The position numbers were made by a program, and so were the translations under genes. Shown piece by piece: positions 6,566-15,206 of a stretch of DNA of 64,000 nt. Within the stretch, counting starts at the first letter, position 1. Every line of letters starts with the position of its first letter. The notes beneath the pieces were generated by a model. It did not search any database, was not told where the DNA came from, and saw only the letters and a program-made list of their open reading frames with translations. The stretch is taken from the NCBI RefSeq assembly GCF_900582625.1, contig NZ_UTIQ01000001.1, positions 434,001 through 498,000 of the forward strand. The letters run 5' to 3'. Origin of the DNA: Pseudomonas viridiflava. Lineage in GTDB: Bacteria > Pseudomonadota > Gammaproteobacteria > Pseudomonadales > Pseudomonadaceae.

Positions 6566-8440
6566 TTACCTGACGCTGCCGCGCAACTCTGCCACCTGCG
6601 CTTGCAACAAGGCCGGCGTGACCATCTCTGGCGCCAGCGGCGTGCCGGCCACCAAGGTGATGCGCGACCACAGGCGACGGAACAAGCCCTTGTTCGGGTC
6701 CCTGCTGAAGAAGCTACCCCACAGCCCTTGCAGCGCCAGCGGAATCACCGGCACCGGGTTCTCTTCCAGAATGCGTGTCACGCCGGCTTTGAACTCGTTG
6801 ATCTCGCCATCAGTGGTCAGCTTGCCCTCCGGGAAAATCAGCACCAACTCGCCGTTCTTCAGGTAGTCGCCAATTCTTTTGAATGCCTGGTCGTAGATCA
6901 GCAGGTCCTCGCTGCGCCCGGCAATCGGCACGGCGCCGGCGGTGCGGAATATAAAGTTGAGTACCGGCAAGTTGTAGATCTTGTAATACATGACGAAGCG
7001 AATCGGCCGCCGCACTGCGCCGCCAATCAGCAGCGCATCCACAAACGAAACGTGGTTGCACACCAACACAGCGGCGCCCTCGTCTGGAATTCGATCCAGC
7101 TCGCGGTGCTCGACGCGGTACATGGAATGGCTGAGCAGCCAGATCATGAAGCGCATGGTGAATTCAGGGACGATTTTGAAGATGTAGCTGTTCACCGCGA
7201 TGTTCATCAGCGACACCACCAGGAACAGCTGCGGAATGGTCAGCTTGGCGACGGCCAGGAACAGAATCGAGGCGATGGCCGAGACCACCATGAACAACGC
7301 GTTGAGGATGTTGTTGGCAGCGATCACGCGTGCACGCTCATTCTCAGCGGTGCGCGACTGAATCAAGGCGTACAACGGCACGATGTAAAAACCACCAAAA
7401 ATACCGATGCCAAGAATGTCGCCCAACACCCACCACGCCTGGCCGTAGCTCAACACTTGCAGCCAACTGTGCGGCTCGGCGGTTTGTGGGAAGTTGCCGG
7501 AATGCCACCACAGCAAAATGCCGAACACGGTCAGACCGATCGAACCAAACGGCACCAGACCGATCTCGACTTTGCGCCCCGACAAGCGCTCACACAGCAT
7601 CGAGCCCAAGGCGATGCCGACCGAGAACACGGTGAGAATCAGCGTCACCACGGTCTCGTCACCAAACAACCATTCTTTGGCGTAGGCAGGAATTTGCGTC
7701 AGATAAATTGCGCCGAGAAACCAGAACCACGAGTTGCCGACAATCGAGCGCGACACCGCTGGGCGCTGGCCCAGGCCCATGCGCAAAATGGCCCACGACT
7801 GGCGAAAGATATTCCAGTCCAGCACCAGGCTCGGCAGTGCCGCCGACGCGGGCGGGATGCCTCGGCTGGCCACATAACCGGCAGCGGCGATGGCAACGAT
7901 GGCGGTGGCCACCAGCGGCGCATAAGTTTGCTCCGACATCATCACACCGGCGCCGATGGTGCCCGCCAGAATGGCCAGAAACGTGCCCATCTCTACCAAC
8001 GCGTTGCCGCCCACAAGTTCGTCTTCACGTAGCGCTGCCGGCAAAATCGAGTACTTCACCGGCCCGAACAGCGCGGAATGCGTGCCCATGCCGAAAAGCG
8101 CGACGAACATCAGCGTCAGGTTGTTGAGCAGAAAGCCCGCTGCGCCCACCGACATGATCAGAATTTCCGCGAGCTTGATGGCGCGGATCAGCCGGTGCTT
8201 GTCGAACTTCTCACCGAACTGGCCGCCCAGCGCCGAGAACAGGAAAAACGGCAGGATAAACAGCAGCGCGCACAGGTTCACCAGCACGGTGCGGTCGCCA
8301 GAAATACTCAGTTTGAACAGGATGGCCAGAATCAACGACTGCTTGAAAATGTTGTCGTTGAAGGCGCCGAGCAATTGCGTCACGAAGAAAGGCAGAAAGC
8401 GTTTTTTACCCAACAAAGCGAACTGCGAGTGTGTGGTCAT
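6566..8440 (-). CDS. Fused lysophospholipid transporter (MFS, LplT-like) and acyltransferase (PlsC-like)
   Basis: The 624-residue product has an N-terminal MFS module of about 12 helices (1-410; GAFNDNIFKQSL is typical of LplT). A C-terminal glycerolipid acyltransferase domain (about 430-620) carries the H(x)4D motif NHVSFVDALL and the block FPEGKLT. In E. coli LplT flips lysophospholipids inward and Aas re-acylates them; here the two jobs are probably combined, without the acyl-ACP synthetase part of Aas. The start at 8440 begins MTTHSQFALLGKKRFLPFF; the open frame extends 60 codons upstream, but that part lacks protein-like character. Confidence 0.88.
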   Translation of the reverse strand: MTTHSQFALLGKKRFLPFFVTQLLGAFNDNIFKQSLILAILFKLSISGDRTVLVNLCALLFILPFFLFSALGGQFGEKFDKHRLIRAIKLAEILIMSVGAAGFLLNNLTLMFVALFGMGTHSALFGPVKYSILPAALREDELVGGNALVEMGTFLAILAGTIGAGVMMSEQTYAPLVATAIVAIAAAGYVASRGIPPASAALPSLVLDWNIFRQSWAILRMGLGQRPAVSRSIVGNSWFWFLGAIYLTQIPAYAKEWLFGDETVVTLILTVFSVGIALGSMLCERLSGRKVEIGLVPFGSIGLTVFGILLWWHSGNFPQTAEPHSWLQVLSYGQAWWVLGDILGIGIFGGFYIVPLYALIQSRTAENERARVIAANNILNALFMVVSAIASILFLAVAKLTIPQLFLVVSLMNIAVNSYIFKIVPEFTMRFMIWLLSHSMYRVEHRELDRIPDEGAAVLVCNHVSFVDALLIGGAVRRPIRFVMYYKIYNLPVLNFIFRTAGAVPIAGRSEDLLIYDQAFKRIGDYLKNGELVLIFPEGKLTTDGEINEFKAGVTRILEENPVPVIPLALQGLWGSFFSRDPNKGLFRRLWSRITLVAGTPLAPEMVTPALLQAQVAELRGSVR

Positions 8441-8558
8441 GATCCCTGTGTACCTGTGGTGAGGCCACGCCGGCCGTCCAGCATTGGACTGCAAATGCGT
8501 GGCACAAAGCCACAGGACGAAACGGATTTTGTGCTGGAAAGTGCGAAAAAAATCGCCG

Positions 8559-8888
8559 TTACAGTGGCAACTGGCCGAACGCCCAGCGCAGCAGGAAGAA
8601 CAGGACAAACCCACCGCCAATGGTAGCGAGCAAGTGCCGGGTAACGGCAGCGATCACAATTGCGCCAAGACCGGCGAGCAAGTAAGCGTTGTCCAGACGA
8701 AGCGCCAGGGGCTCGCCATCGGGCATCAACATGCCGGGCACGACAATCGCCGTAAGCACCGCGGTCGGCACGTAATGTAAGCCTTGCAGCACCAGCGGCG
8801 GGAAGCGCAGGTTCGGCCAGGCGAACAAGCTGTAGCGCACGGCAAAGGTGATGAGTGCCATGCCGAGAATCAGCCACCACGTTTGCAC
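8559..8888 (-). CDS. azlD: Branched-chain amino acid exporter small subunit AzlD
   Basis: A 109-residue membrane protein with three to four helices (WWLILGMALITFAVRYSLF; LDNAYLLAGLGAIVIAAVTRH). This is the AzlD partner of the AzlC/AzlD (LIV-E, YgaZH-like) exporter for branched-chain amino acids. The start is a GTG that shares one base with the AzlC stop (TAGTG), so the two are translationally coupled. Length and helix count match the family. The exported substrate in this organism is inferred only from family knowledge. Confidence 0.88.
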   Translation of the reverse strand: MQTWWLILGMALITFAVRYSLFAWPNLRFPPLVLQGLHYVPTAVLTAIVVPGMLMPDGEPLALRLDNAYLLAGLGAIVIAAVTRHLLATIGGGFVLFFLLRWAFGQLPL

Positions 8889-9601
8889 TACGCGCCCTCC
8901 CCGACCACGGATTTGCTGGCGCGACGCTCCAGCAATACACCCACGACAATCCCGGCCATGGCCGCCGCCAGTAACCCGAGTTTGTAAGGCAGGGCGTGAC
9001 ACGCCACAGCCACGGCGCCCGCGACTACGGCAGCAGCCACCTGCGGCGTGTTGCGCAGCAGCGGCACGACGATGCCAATAAAGGTGGCCAACATAGCGAA
9101 ATCCAACCCCCAGCCCGCCAGGCTCGGCATCGCTTGGCCAAACAACACGCCGAGCAATGACGAACTGATCCAACACAGGTACAAGGCCAGCGCCACGCCT
9201 GCGTGGTACCAATGGCCATGGCCACTGGCGCCGTGCGCCAGGTAGCGGCGCTGCACCACGGCAAAGGTTTCGTCGGTCAGGCCAAAGGCCAGGGGCACGC
9301 GCCACGCTTGCGGTAGATGGGCGATGTAAGGCTGCAACGAAGCGCTGTACAGCACATGGCGCAAGTTGACGATCAAGGTGGTGAACAGAATGACCGCCGC
9401 GCCGGTGCCGGCGGTGAGCAAGCTGATGGCAATGAATTGCGCCGAGCCGGCATATACCAGCAACGACATGCCCAACGCCTGCCACAGGCTGAGCCCGGCG
9501 ACGCTCGCCAAGGTGCCGTAAATAATGCCGAAGGGCGCGATGCCGACAATCATCGGCACGCTGTCGCGCAAGCCGTAAGCGAACAACTGCGAGCGGTTCA
9601 T
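8888..9601 (-). CDS. azlC: Branched-chain amino acid exporter large subunit AzlC
   Basis: A 237-residue inner-membrane protein with six to eight helices and the AzlC signature in its first half (GIAPFGIIYGTLASVAGLS, then SLLVYAGSAQFIAISLL and NLRHVLYSASL). With AzlD it forms the two-component exporter. The ATG at 9601 (MNRSQLFAYGLRDSVP) was chosen over an ATG 12 codons upstream because conserved-looking residues start there. It is the first gene of the azlCD pair, with a GNAT gene upstream in the same orientation but about 120 bases away. Confidence 0.92.
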   Translation of the reverse strand: MNRSQLFAYGLRDSVPMIVGIAPFGIIYGTLASVAGLSLWQALGMSLLVYAGSAQFIAISLLTAGTGAAVILFTTLIVNLRHVLYSASLQPYIAHLPQAWRVPLAFGLTDETFAVVQRRYLAHGASGHGHWYHAGVALALYLCWISSSLLGVLFGQAMPSLAGWGLDFAMLATFIGIVVPLLRNTPQVAAAVVAGAVAVACHALPYKLGLLAAAMAGIVVGVLLERRASKSVVGEGA

Positions 9602-9722
9602 GGGTTCGCCTGCCAAACCGTCGACGTGCTCGTCCACTGGTTGATGCGTTGCGCCGCAAGCCGTTCAACGCCGAAAAAACTCTCTACCTGCCAACACCCT
9701 GCTGCATTACCCGCTGCCATCG

Positions 9723-10292
9723 CTACCCGCTGAAACGCGCCTCCAACTGCTGCTTGATTGCCGGCCACTCGCGGTCGGTCAGGCTATATAGCACGCTGTC
9801 GTCCAGGCGCCCATCGGCCAAACGCCGATGGTTGCGCAACACGCCTTCACGCACCGCGCCCAGCCCTTCGATGGCCGCTTGCGAGCGCCCGTTGCTGGCG
9901 GCGGTTCGCAGTTGCACGCGCACCATGTCCCAGCTTTCGAAAGCATGACGCAGCATCAGGTACTTGATCATGCGGTTCAGTCCTGTGCCATGTTGGCTGG
10001 CGTCCAGCCACGTGCCCCCGATTTCGCATGACGGCAGTTCCGGGTGAAAGTCGAAAAACCGCGTAGTGCCCACCAGCCGATCACCCAAGCGCACCACCAA
10101 CGGCAGCGCCTGTTCCTCGCGTTGCTGGGCGAGCGCGCTGCGGTACCAATCCAGGCGCAACGGGCCACTCATATAAACAAGCTGCGCGCGGTTGGCGTCG
10201 GCGAGCGTGACCAGCGCCGGAATGTCCGCTTCGAGCAACGGTTCCAGACGCAGCGCGCCACGCTGCAAGGTGATGAGTTGGGGCTTGAACAT
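9723..10292 (-). CDS. GNAT acetyltransferase, RimJ/RimL type
   Basis: A 189-residue protein with the full GNAT fold: LRLEPLLEADIPALVTLA at the N-terminus, VGTTRFFDFHPELPSCEIG in the middle strands, and the acetyl-CoA pyrophosphate-binding stretch HGTGLNRMIKYLMLRHAFE near residue 115. The closing LEGLGA-like block (AIEGLGAVREGVLRNH) is typical of RimL-like N-acetyltransferases. The target is unknown. The start at 10292 follows AGGAATTCAGTC; the open frame extends 40 codons further upstream without support. It is divergent from the large sensor kinase gene. Confidence 0.9.
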   Translation of the reverse strand: MFKPQLITLQRGALRLEPLLEADIPALVTLADANRAQLVYMSGPLRLDWYRSALAQQREEQALPLVVRLGDRLVGTTRFFDFHPELPSCEIGGTWLDASQHGTGLNRMIKYLMLRHAFESWDMVRVQLRTAASNGRSQAAIEGLGAVREGVLRNHRRLADGRLDDSVLYSLTDREWPAIKQQLEARFSG

Positions 10293-10460
10293 GACTGAAT
10301 TCCTATGGACGACTGCCGGCGCGTGAGTGCGGCGATACGCTGCGTGCGACCTTAGTCGCGCCTGACTGGATGACACTTTGATGCGACACTCAGCAGCGTG
10401 CTGGCGTTCCACCTCGCCACCTCAACGCGCCAAATAAACCAGCTGTTTTTCGGAGTACGC

Positions 10461-13400
10461 ATGTCGCTGTCCAGCGGGCTGATCGCCACGGTCGCCCTGT
10501 GCTACATGGCCATTATGTTTGCCATCGCCTTTTACGGCGATCGCCGCCGCACGCCCATGCCGGCCAACGTACAAGCGTGGGTGTACAGCCTGTCGCTGGC
10601 GGTGTACTGCACCAGTTGGACCTTCTTCGGCGGTGTTGGCCAGGCGGCCGGGCAGCTGTGGTCGTTTCTGCCGATTTACCTGGGGCCCATTCTGCTGATG
10701 CTGTTCGCACCCTGGGTGCTGCAGAAAATGGTGATGATCAGCAAGCAGGAAAACATCACCTCCATCGCCGACTTTATCGCCGCGCGCTACGGCAAATCTC
10801 AGCTGCTGGCGGTCGTGGTCGCGCTGATCTGCCTGGTGGGCGTGCTGCCGTATATCGCCTTGCAACTCAAAGGCATCGTGCTCGGCGTGAACATGCTGAT
10901 TGGCACCGGCCACGTGCAAGACACCACTGGCACCCGCTCGCAAGACACCGCGTTGGTGGTGTCGTTGGTGCTGGCCCTGTTCTCGATTTTATTCGGCACC
11001 CGCAACCTCGACGCCACGGAACACCACCGAGGCATGGTGCTGGCGATTGCCTTCGAGTCGCTGGTGAAATTGCTCGCCTTTCTGGCGGTCGGTGCCTACG
11101 TCACGTGGGGCGTATTCAATGGCTTCGGCGACCTGCTCGACCAAGCCGCCGCCGCGCCGCAGCTCGAATCGTTCTGGGCCGAAACCATCAACTGGCCGTC
11201 ACTAATCGTGCAAACCGGCGTGGCGATGATGGCCATCGTCTGCCTGCCACGGCAGTTCCACGTGACGGTGGTGGAAAACATCGAGCCGAAAAATACGCGC
11301 CTGGCCCGCTGGGTGTTTCCGGCCTATTTGGCGCTGGCCGCGCTGTTTGTCATCCCCATAGCCCTGGCGGGGAAAATGCTGTTGCCGGCCGGGGTAATTC
11401 CCGACTCGTTCGTGATCAGCCTGCCGTTGGCCCACGCCCATCCGGCCCTGGCGATGCTGGCGTTTATCGGCGGTGCATCAGCGGCCACCGGCATGGTGAT
11501 TGTTGAAGCGGTGGCACTGTCCACCATGGTCTCCAACGACATGCTGTTGCCCTGGCTGCTGCGCCGGCAAAACGCTGAGCGGCCTTTCGAAGTATTCCGC
11601 CATTGGATGCTCTCGGTGCGCCGCGTCAGCATTGTGGTGATTTTGCTGCTGGCGTACGTCTGCTATCGCTTGCTCGGCTCCAACGCCAGCCTGGCAACCA
11701 TCGGCCAGATTTCCTTCGCCGCCATCACGCAACTGGCGCCGGCCATGTTCGGTGCCCTGCTGTGGAAACAGGCCAACCGCCGTGGCGTGTTTGCCGGGCT
11801 CACGGCAGGTTGCTTGGTGTGGTTCTACACACTGGTACTGCCGGTGGTGGCTCACAGTCTGGGCTGGTCATTGGCGAAATTTCCGGGGCTGGAGTTTCTG
11901 CTGTATCAGTCCATTGGCATGCAGGTCGACCCGCTCACCCGTGGCGTGGTGTTGTCGCTGGCGAGCAACTGCACGCTGTTCGTGTGGGTGTCGTACTTTT
12001 CCCGCACCCGCGTGGCCGAGCACTGGCAAGCCGGGCGATTTATCAGCCAGGAATTCGGCAACAAGCCCAGCAGCCGCAACCAACTTGCCGTGCAGGTGGA
12101 CGACTTGCTCAACCTCGCCAGTCGCTTCGTCGGCGAAGAACGGGCACAGCAAAGCTTTATTCGCTTCGCTTACCGCCAGGGCAAAACCTTCAACCCCGAC
12201 CAGCCGGCCAACGGCGACTGGATTGCCCACACCGAACGTTTGCTAGCCGGCGTGCTCGGCGCGTCATCGACCCGCGCGGTGGTAAAGGCCGCCATCGAAG
12301 GCCGCGACATGCAGGTCGAGGACGTGGTGCGCATCGTCGACGAAGCCTCTGAGGTGCTGCAGTTCAACCGCACCCTGTTGCAAGGCGCGATCGAAAACAT
12401 CACCCAAGGCATCAGCGTGGTCGACCCCGCGCTGCGGTTGGTGGCGTGGAACCACCGCTACCTGGAATTGTTCGATTACCCGGATGGTTTGATCAGCGTG
12501 GGCCGGCCGATTGCCGACATCATTCGCCACAACGCCGAGCGCGGTCTGTGCGGGCCGGGCGAAGCGGATGCGCATGTCGAGCGCCGGCTGTACTGGATGC
12601 GCCAGGGCCGTGCGCACACCTCTGAACGACTGTTCCCTAATGGCCGTGTGATTGAGCTGATCGGCAACCCGATGCCGGGCGGCGGCTTCGTTATGAGCTT
12701 CACCGACATCACCGCGTTCCGCGATGCAGAGCAACAGTTGAAAGAGGCCAACGAAGGACTGGAACAACGGGTTGCCGCGCGCACCCACGAACTGTCCCAG
12801 CTCAACCTGGCCCTGAGCGAAGCCAAGGGCGTGGCGGAACACGCCAACCAATCGAAAACCCGTTTTCTTGCCGCCGTCAGCCACGACCTGATGCAGCCTC
12901 TGAACGCGGCGCGGCTGTTTTCCGCCGCCCTCGCCCACCAGGCTGAAGCGCTGCCGGGCGAGGCCCAGCAACTGATCCGCCACCTCGACAGTTCGCTGCG
13001 CTCGGCCGAAGACCTGATCAGCGACCTGCTGGATATTTCGCGTCTGGAAAACGGCCGCATCACCCCCGAGCGTCATGCTTTCGAACTGAACATGCTGTTC
13101 GATGCCTTGGGCGCCGAGTTCAAAGCCCAAGCGCAAGAACAGGGCGTGGCCTTCCACCTGCGCGGCAGCCAATTGCGCATCGACAGCGACATCAAGCTGC
13201 TGCGCCGAGTGCTGCAAAATTTCCTCACCAACGCCTTCCGCTACGCCAGCGGCCACGTATTGCTAGGTGTGCGCCGGTGCAGCGAAGGGTTGCGCCTGGA
13301 AGTGTGGGACCGCGGACCGGGCATTCCAGACGACAAACGCGCGGTGATTTTCGAAGAATTCAAGCGCCTGGACAGCCACCAGACCCGCGCCGAAAAAGGC

Positions 13401-13946
13401 CTGGGGCTGGGCTTGGCCATCGCCGATGGCTTGTGCCGCGTGCTGGGCCACAAGCTTGAAGTGCGTTCCTGGCCAGGCAAAGGCAGCGTCTTCAGCGTGA
13501 CCGTACCGCTGGCACGCACGCCTGCGCCCGCCGTCGTGAATAGCAACGGCGCCGATGCCAACGGTCACCACCTGAGCGGTGCCCATGTGCTGTGCGTGGA
13601 TAACGAAGACAGCATTTTGGTCGGCATGCACAGCCTGCTATCGCGCTGGGGTTGCCAGGTGTGGACCGCGCGAAATCGCCTGGAATGCGAGCACCTGCTG
13701 GCCGAAGACGTGCGCCCGCAACTGGCGTTGGTTGACTACCACCTCGACGAAGGCGAAACCGGCACCGAACTCATGGCCTGGCTGCGCACACGCTTGGGCG
13801 AGCCGGTGCCCGGGGTGGTGATCAGTGCCGATGGGCGCCCGGAACTGATTGCTCAAGTTCATGCAGCGGGTTTGGACTATCTGCCTAAACCGGTGAAGCC
13901 GGCGGCGCTGCGGGCCCTGTTGAGCCGGCATTTGTCGTTGCGGTGA
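10461..13946 (+). CDS. Hybrid sensor kinase with SSS-transporter-like N-terminus (SSS-PAS-HisKA-HATPase-REC)
   Basis: The 1161-residue protein starts with a sodium/solute symporter-like module of about 12-13 helices (1-500). A PAS domain (about 640-755) and a coiled coil (VAARTHELSQL) follow. The HisKA box SHDLMQPLN has phospho-acceptor His808, and an HATPase domain carries GPGIPDD and GLGLGLAIADG. The receiver domain has Asp1092 (LVDYHLDEGE) and Lys in KPVKP. It resembles CbrA and, by position and length, PA3271 of P. aeruginosa. It may sense or transport a solute and pass the signal by phosphorelay. The ATG at 10461 follows CGGAG. No response regulator lies adjacent. Confidence 0.92.
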   Translation: MSLSSGLIATVALCYMAIMFAIAFYGDRRRTPMPANVQAWVYSLSLAVYCTSWTFFGGVGQAAGQLWSFLPIYLGPILLMLFAPWVLQKMVMISKQENITSIADFIAARYGKSQLLAVVVALICLVGVLPYIALQLKGIVLGVNMLIGTGHVQDTTGTRSQDTALVVSLVLALFSILFGTRNLDATEHHRGMVLAIAFESLVKLLAFLAVGAYVTWGVFNGFGDLLDQAAAAPQLESFWAETINWPSLIVQTGVAMMAIVCLPRQFHVTVVENIEPKNTRLARWVFPAYLALAALFVIPIALAGKMLLPAGVIPDSFVISLPLAHAHPALAMLAFIGGASAATGMVIVEAVALSTMVSNDMLLPWLLRRQNAERPFEVFRHWMLSVRRVSIVVILLLAYVCYRLLGSNASLATIGQISFAAITQLAPAMFGALLWKQANRRGVFAGLTAGCLVWFYTLVLPVVAHSLGWSLAKFPGLEFLLYQSIGMQVDPLTRGVVLSLASNCTLFVWVSYFSRTRVAEHWQAGRFISQEFGNKPSSRNQLAVQVDDLLNLASRFVGEERAQQSFIRFAYRQGKTFNPDQPANGDWIAHTERLLAGVLGASSTRAVVKAAIEGRDMQVEDVVRIVDEASEVLQFNRTLLQGAIENITQGISVVDPALRLVAWNHRYLELFDYPDGLISVGRPIADIIRHNAERGLCGPGEADAHVERRLYWMRQGRAHTSERLFPNGRVIELIGNPMPGGGFVMSFTDITAFRDAEQQLKEANEGLEQRVAARTHELSQLNLALSEAKGVAEHANQSKTRFLAAVSHDLMQPLNAARLFSAALAHQAEALPGEAQQLIRHLDSSLRSAEDLISDLLDISRLENGRITPERHAFELNMLFDALGAEFKAQAQEQGVAFHLRGSQLRIDSDIKLLRRVLQNFLTNAFRYASGHVLLGVRRCSEGLRLEVWDRGPGIPDDKRAVIFEEFKRLDSHQTRAEKGLGLGLAIADGLCRVLGHKLEVRSWPGKGSVFSVTVPLARTPAPAVVNSNGADANGHHLSGAHVLCVDNEDSILVGMHSLLSRWGCQVWTARNRLECEHLLAEDVRPQLALVDYHLDEGETGTELMAWLRTRLGEPVPGVVISADGRPELIAQVHAAGLDYLPKPVKPAALRALLSRHLSLR

Positions 13947-13978
13947 ATGAAGGGAACGTGGAACCGCGGCTGACCGTC

Positions 13979-13998
13979 GTCCTCGCGAAAGCGGGGAC
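13979..13998. repeat. Hairpin repeat with GAAA loop after the sensor kinase
   Basis: GTCCTCGC and GCGGGGAC pair (one G-T) around a GAAA tetraloop, 32 bases after the kinase stop. No T-run follows. The surrounding text (CGCGAAAGCGGGGACCCAGG) looks like a dispersed repeat rather than a terminator. Confidence 0.5.
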
Positions 13999-14228
13999 CC
14001 AGGTTTTCGCCTGGCACGCAGTTGAACACCCAAATCTTATCTCCCGCCCCAACCTTGGGTTGGAACTCCATTTGCCAGGCCGGGCCTATAAATAAGGGCC
14101 ACCGCTCTAGTGCGGCACCTGTCGACTCAAACAGCGCCTGCGCACTACCTACGCACTGCACGCCGGCCTCTGGTCACCCGCGCCGTCGCCCTTCAATACT
14201 GACAACCTGCCCGAATTGGAGTGTTGCC

Positions 14229-15146
14229 ATGACTGTTGCCGTTCACATCGCCAGCCCCGCCGCCGTAACCGATCAGGTGATGGTCGACAGCGGCGGCGTG
14301 CTCCTGGCTACGTACCGCTGGGGCAACCCAGACGGGCCCACCGTGCTGCTGGTGCACGGCTACCCCGATAACCACGACATCTGGCTGCCGCTGATTAACC
14401 ACTTAGCGGGAGACTTCAACGTCATCGCCTATGACGTGCGTGGCGCTGGCGCGTCGGATAAACCCCGGCATCGTCGCGACTATCGGCTACCGCTTTTGGC
14501 CGATGACTTAGAGGCCGTGATTCTGGCCCACAGTGCCGATAAACCGGTGCATCTGGTCGCCCACGACTGGGGTTCGATTCAGAGCTGGGAAGGCGTGACC
14601 GAGCCGCGCCTGCAACACCGACTGGCTTCGTACACCAGCATTTCCGGGCCGTGCCTGGACCACATCGGCTACTGGATGGGCCAGCGCGGCAAGGCGCGCA
14701 GCCTTGGCGGGCTGAAGCAGATGCTCAGCCAGTTGCTCAGCTCGTGGTACATCGGCTTTTTCCACATTCCCTGGCTGCCTGAACTGGCCTGGCGCCACGG
14801 CATGGCCAGGCTATGGCCGCGCTTTTTACGCAACATGGAAGGCATCCGCCCGGTGCGCATTAACCCGACCCAGCGCGAAGACGGCCAATACGGCGTGAAG
14901 CTGTACCGGGCGAATTTCATCCGCAGTTTGTTTACGCCGCGCCAACGTTTTACTCAGGTTCCTGTGCAGGTGGTGGTGCTCACCCGCGACCGTTTTGTGC
15001 GCCCGCATCTGTTCGATAACTTGCAGCACTGGGCACCGAATCTGCTGCGGCGGGAAGTGGCGGCCGGGCATTGGCAACTGCTCGCCGAGCCCACTCAGTT
15101 GGCCGATTGGATCCGCGAATTTGTCGCGCAGCAGGACCGAGATTGA
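14229..15146 (+). CDS. Alpha/beta hydrolase, epoxide hydrolase/dehalogenase-like
   Basis: A 305-residue alpha/beta hydrolase. The oxyanion region is LLVHGYPDNHDIW (about 44-56). The nucleophile elbow VAHDWGS has Asp, not Ser, as the nucleophile (about residue 115), which puts it with epoxide hydrolases and haloalkane dehalogenases. The catalytic His is probably in the C-terminal AAGHWQLL. A variable cap lies at about 130-240. It is cytoplasmic and the substrate is unknown. Close relatives in other bacteria are sometimes fused to a short-chain dehydrogenase, which is absent here. The ATG at 14229 follows GGAGTGTTGCC. Confidence 0.87.
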   Translation: MTVAVHIASPAAVTDQVMVDSGGVLLATYRWGNPDGPTVLLVHGYPDNHDIWLPLINHLAGDFNVIAYDVRGAGASDKPRHRRDYRLPLLADDLEAVILAHSADKPVHLVAHDWGSIQSWEGVTEPRLQHRLASYTSISGPCLDHIGYWMGQRGKARSLGGLKQMLSQLLSSWYIGFFHIPWLPELAWRHGMARLWPRFLRNMEGIRPVRINPTQREDGQYGVKLYRANFIRSLFTPRQRFTQVPVQVVVLTRDRFVRPHLFDNLQHWAPNLLRREVAAGHWQLLAEPTQLADWIREFVAQQDRD

Positions 15147-15148
15147 CG

Positions 15149-15206
15149 TTGTAGCCAGCTTGCGGGCGAACCCTGCAAACGGCTTCGCCAGCCAGCTGAC
15201 TCCTAC
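15149..15206. repeat. Degenerate REP pair
   Basis: Left arm TTGTAGCCAGCTTGCGGGCG and right arm TTCGCCAGCCAGCTGACTCC form a decayed inverted pair. They share the core GCGAACCCTGCAAAC with the REP pair at 6476, so both belong to the same family. It lies between the convergent hydrolase and rmuC genes. Confidence 0.7.

Noticed and set aside
6602..8032. A 476-codon plus-strand frame opposite the MFS-acyltransferase gene
   Set aside because: Antisense shadow rich in Q, H and R; the minus-strand frame has clear MFS and acyltransferase motifs.
8559..9668. A 369-codon frame joining azlD to an out-of-frame part of azlC
   Set aside because: Only the last 109 codons (AzlD) look like protein; upstream it is the wrong frame of azlC. 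There is no real fusion.
12264..13256. A 330-codon minus-strand frame inside the sensor kinase
   Set aside because: Antisense to well-supported PAS and kinase domains; no family likeness.
13947..14228. N-terminal extension of the alpha/beta hydrolase (frame open from 14022)
   Set aside because: The extra 69 codons have no hydrolase or signal character. ATG 14229 has a good ribosome-binding site.
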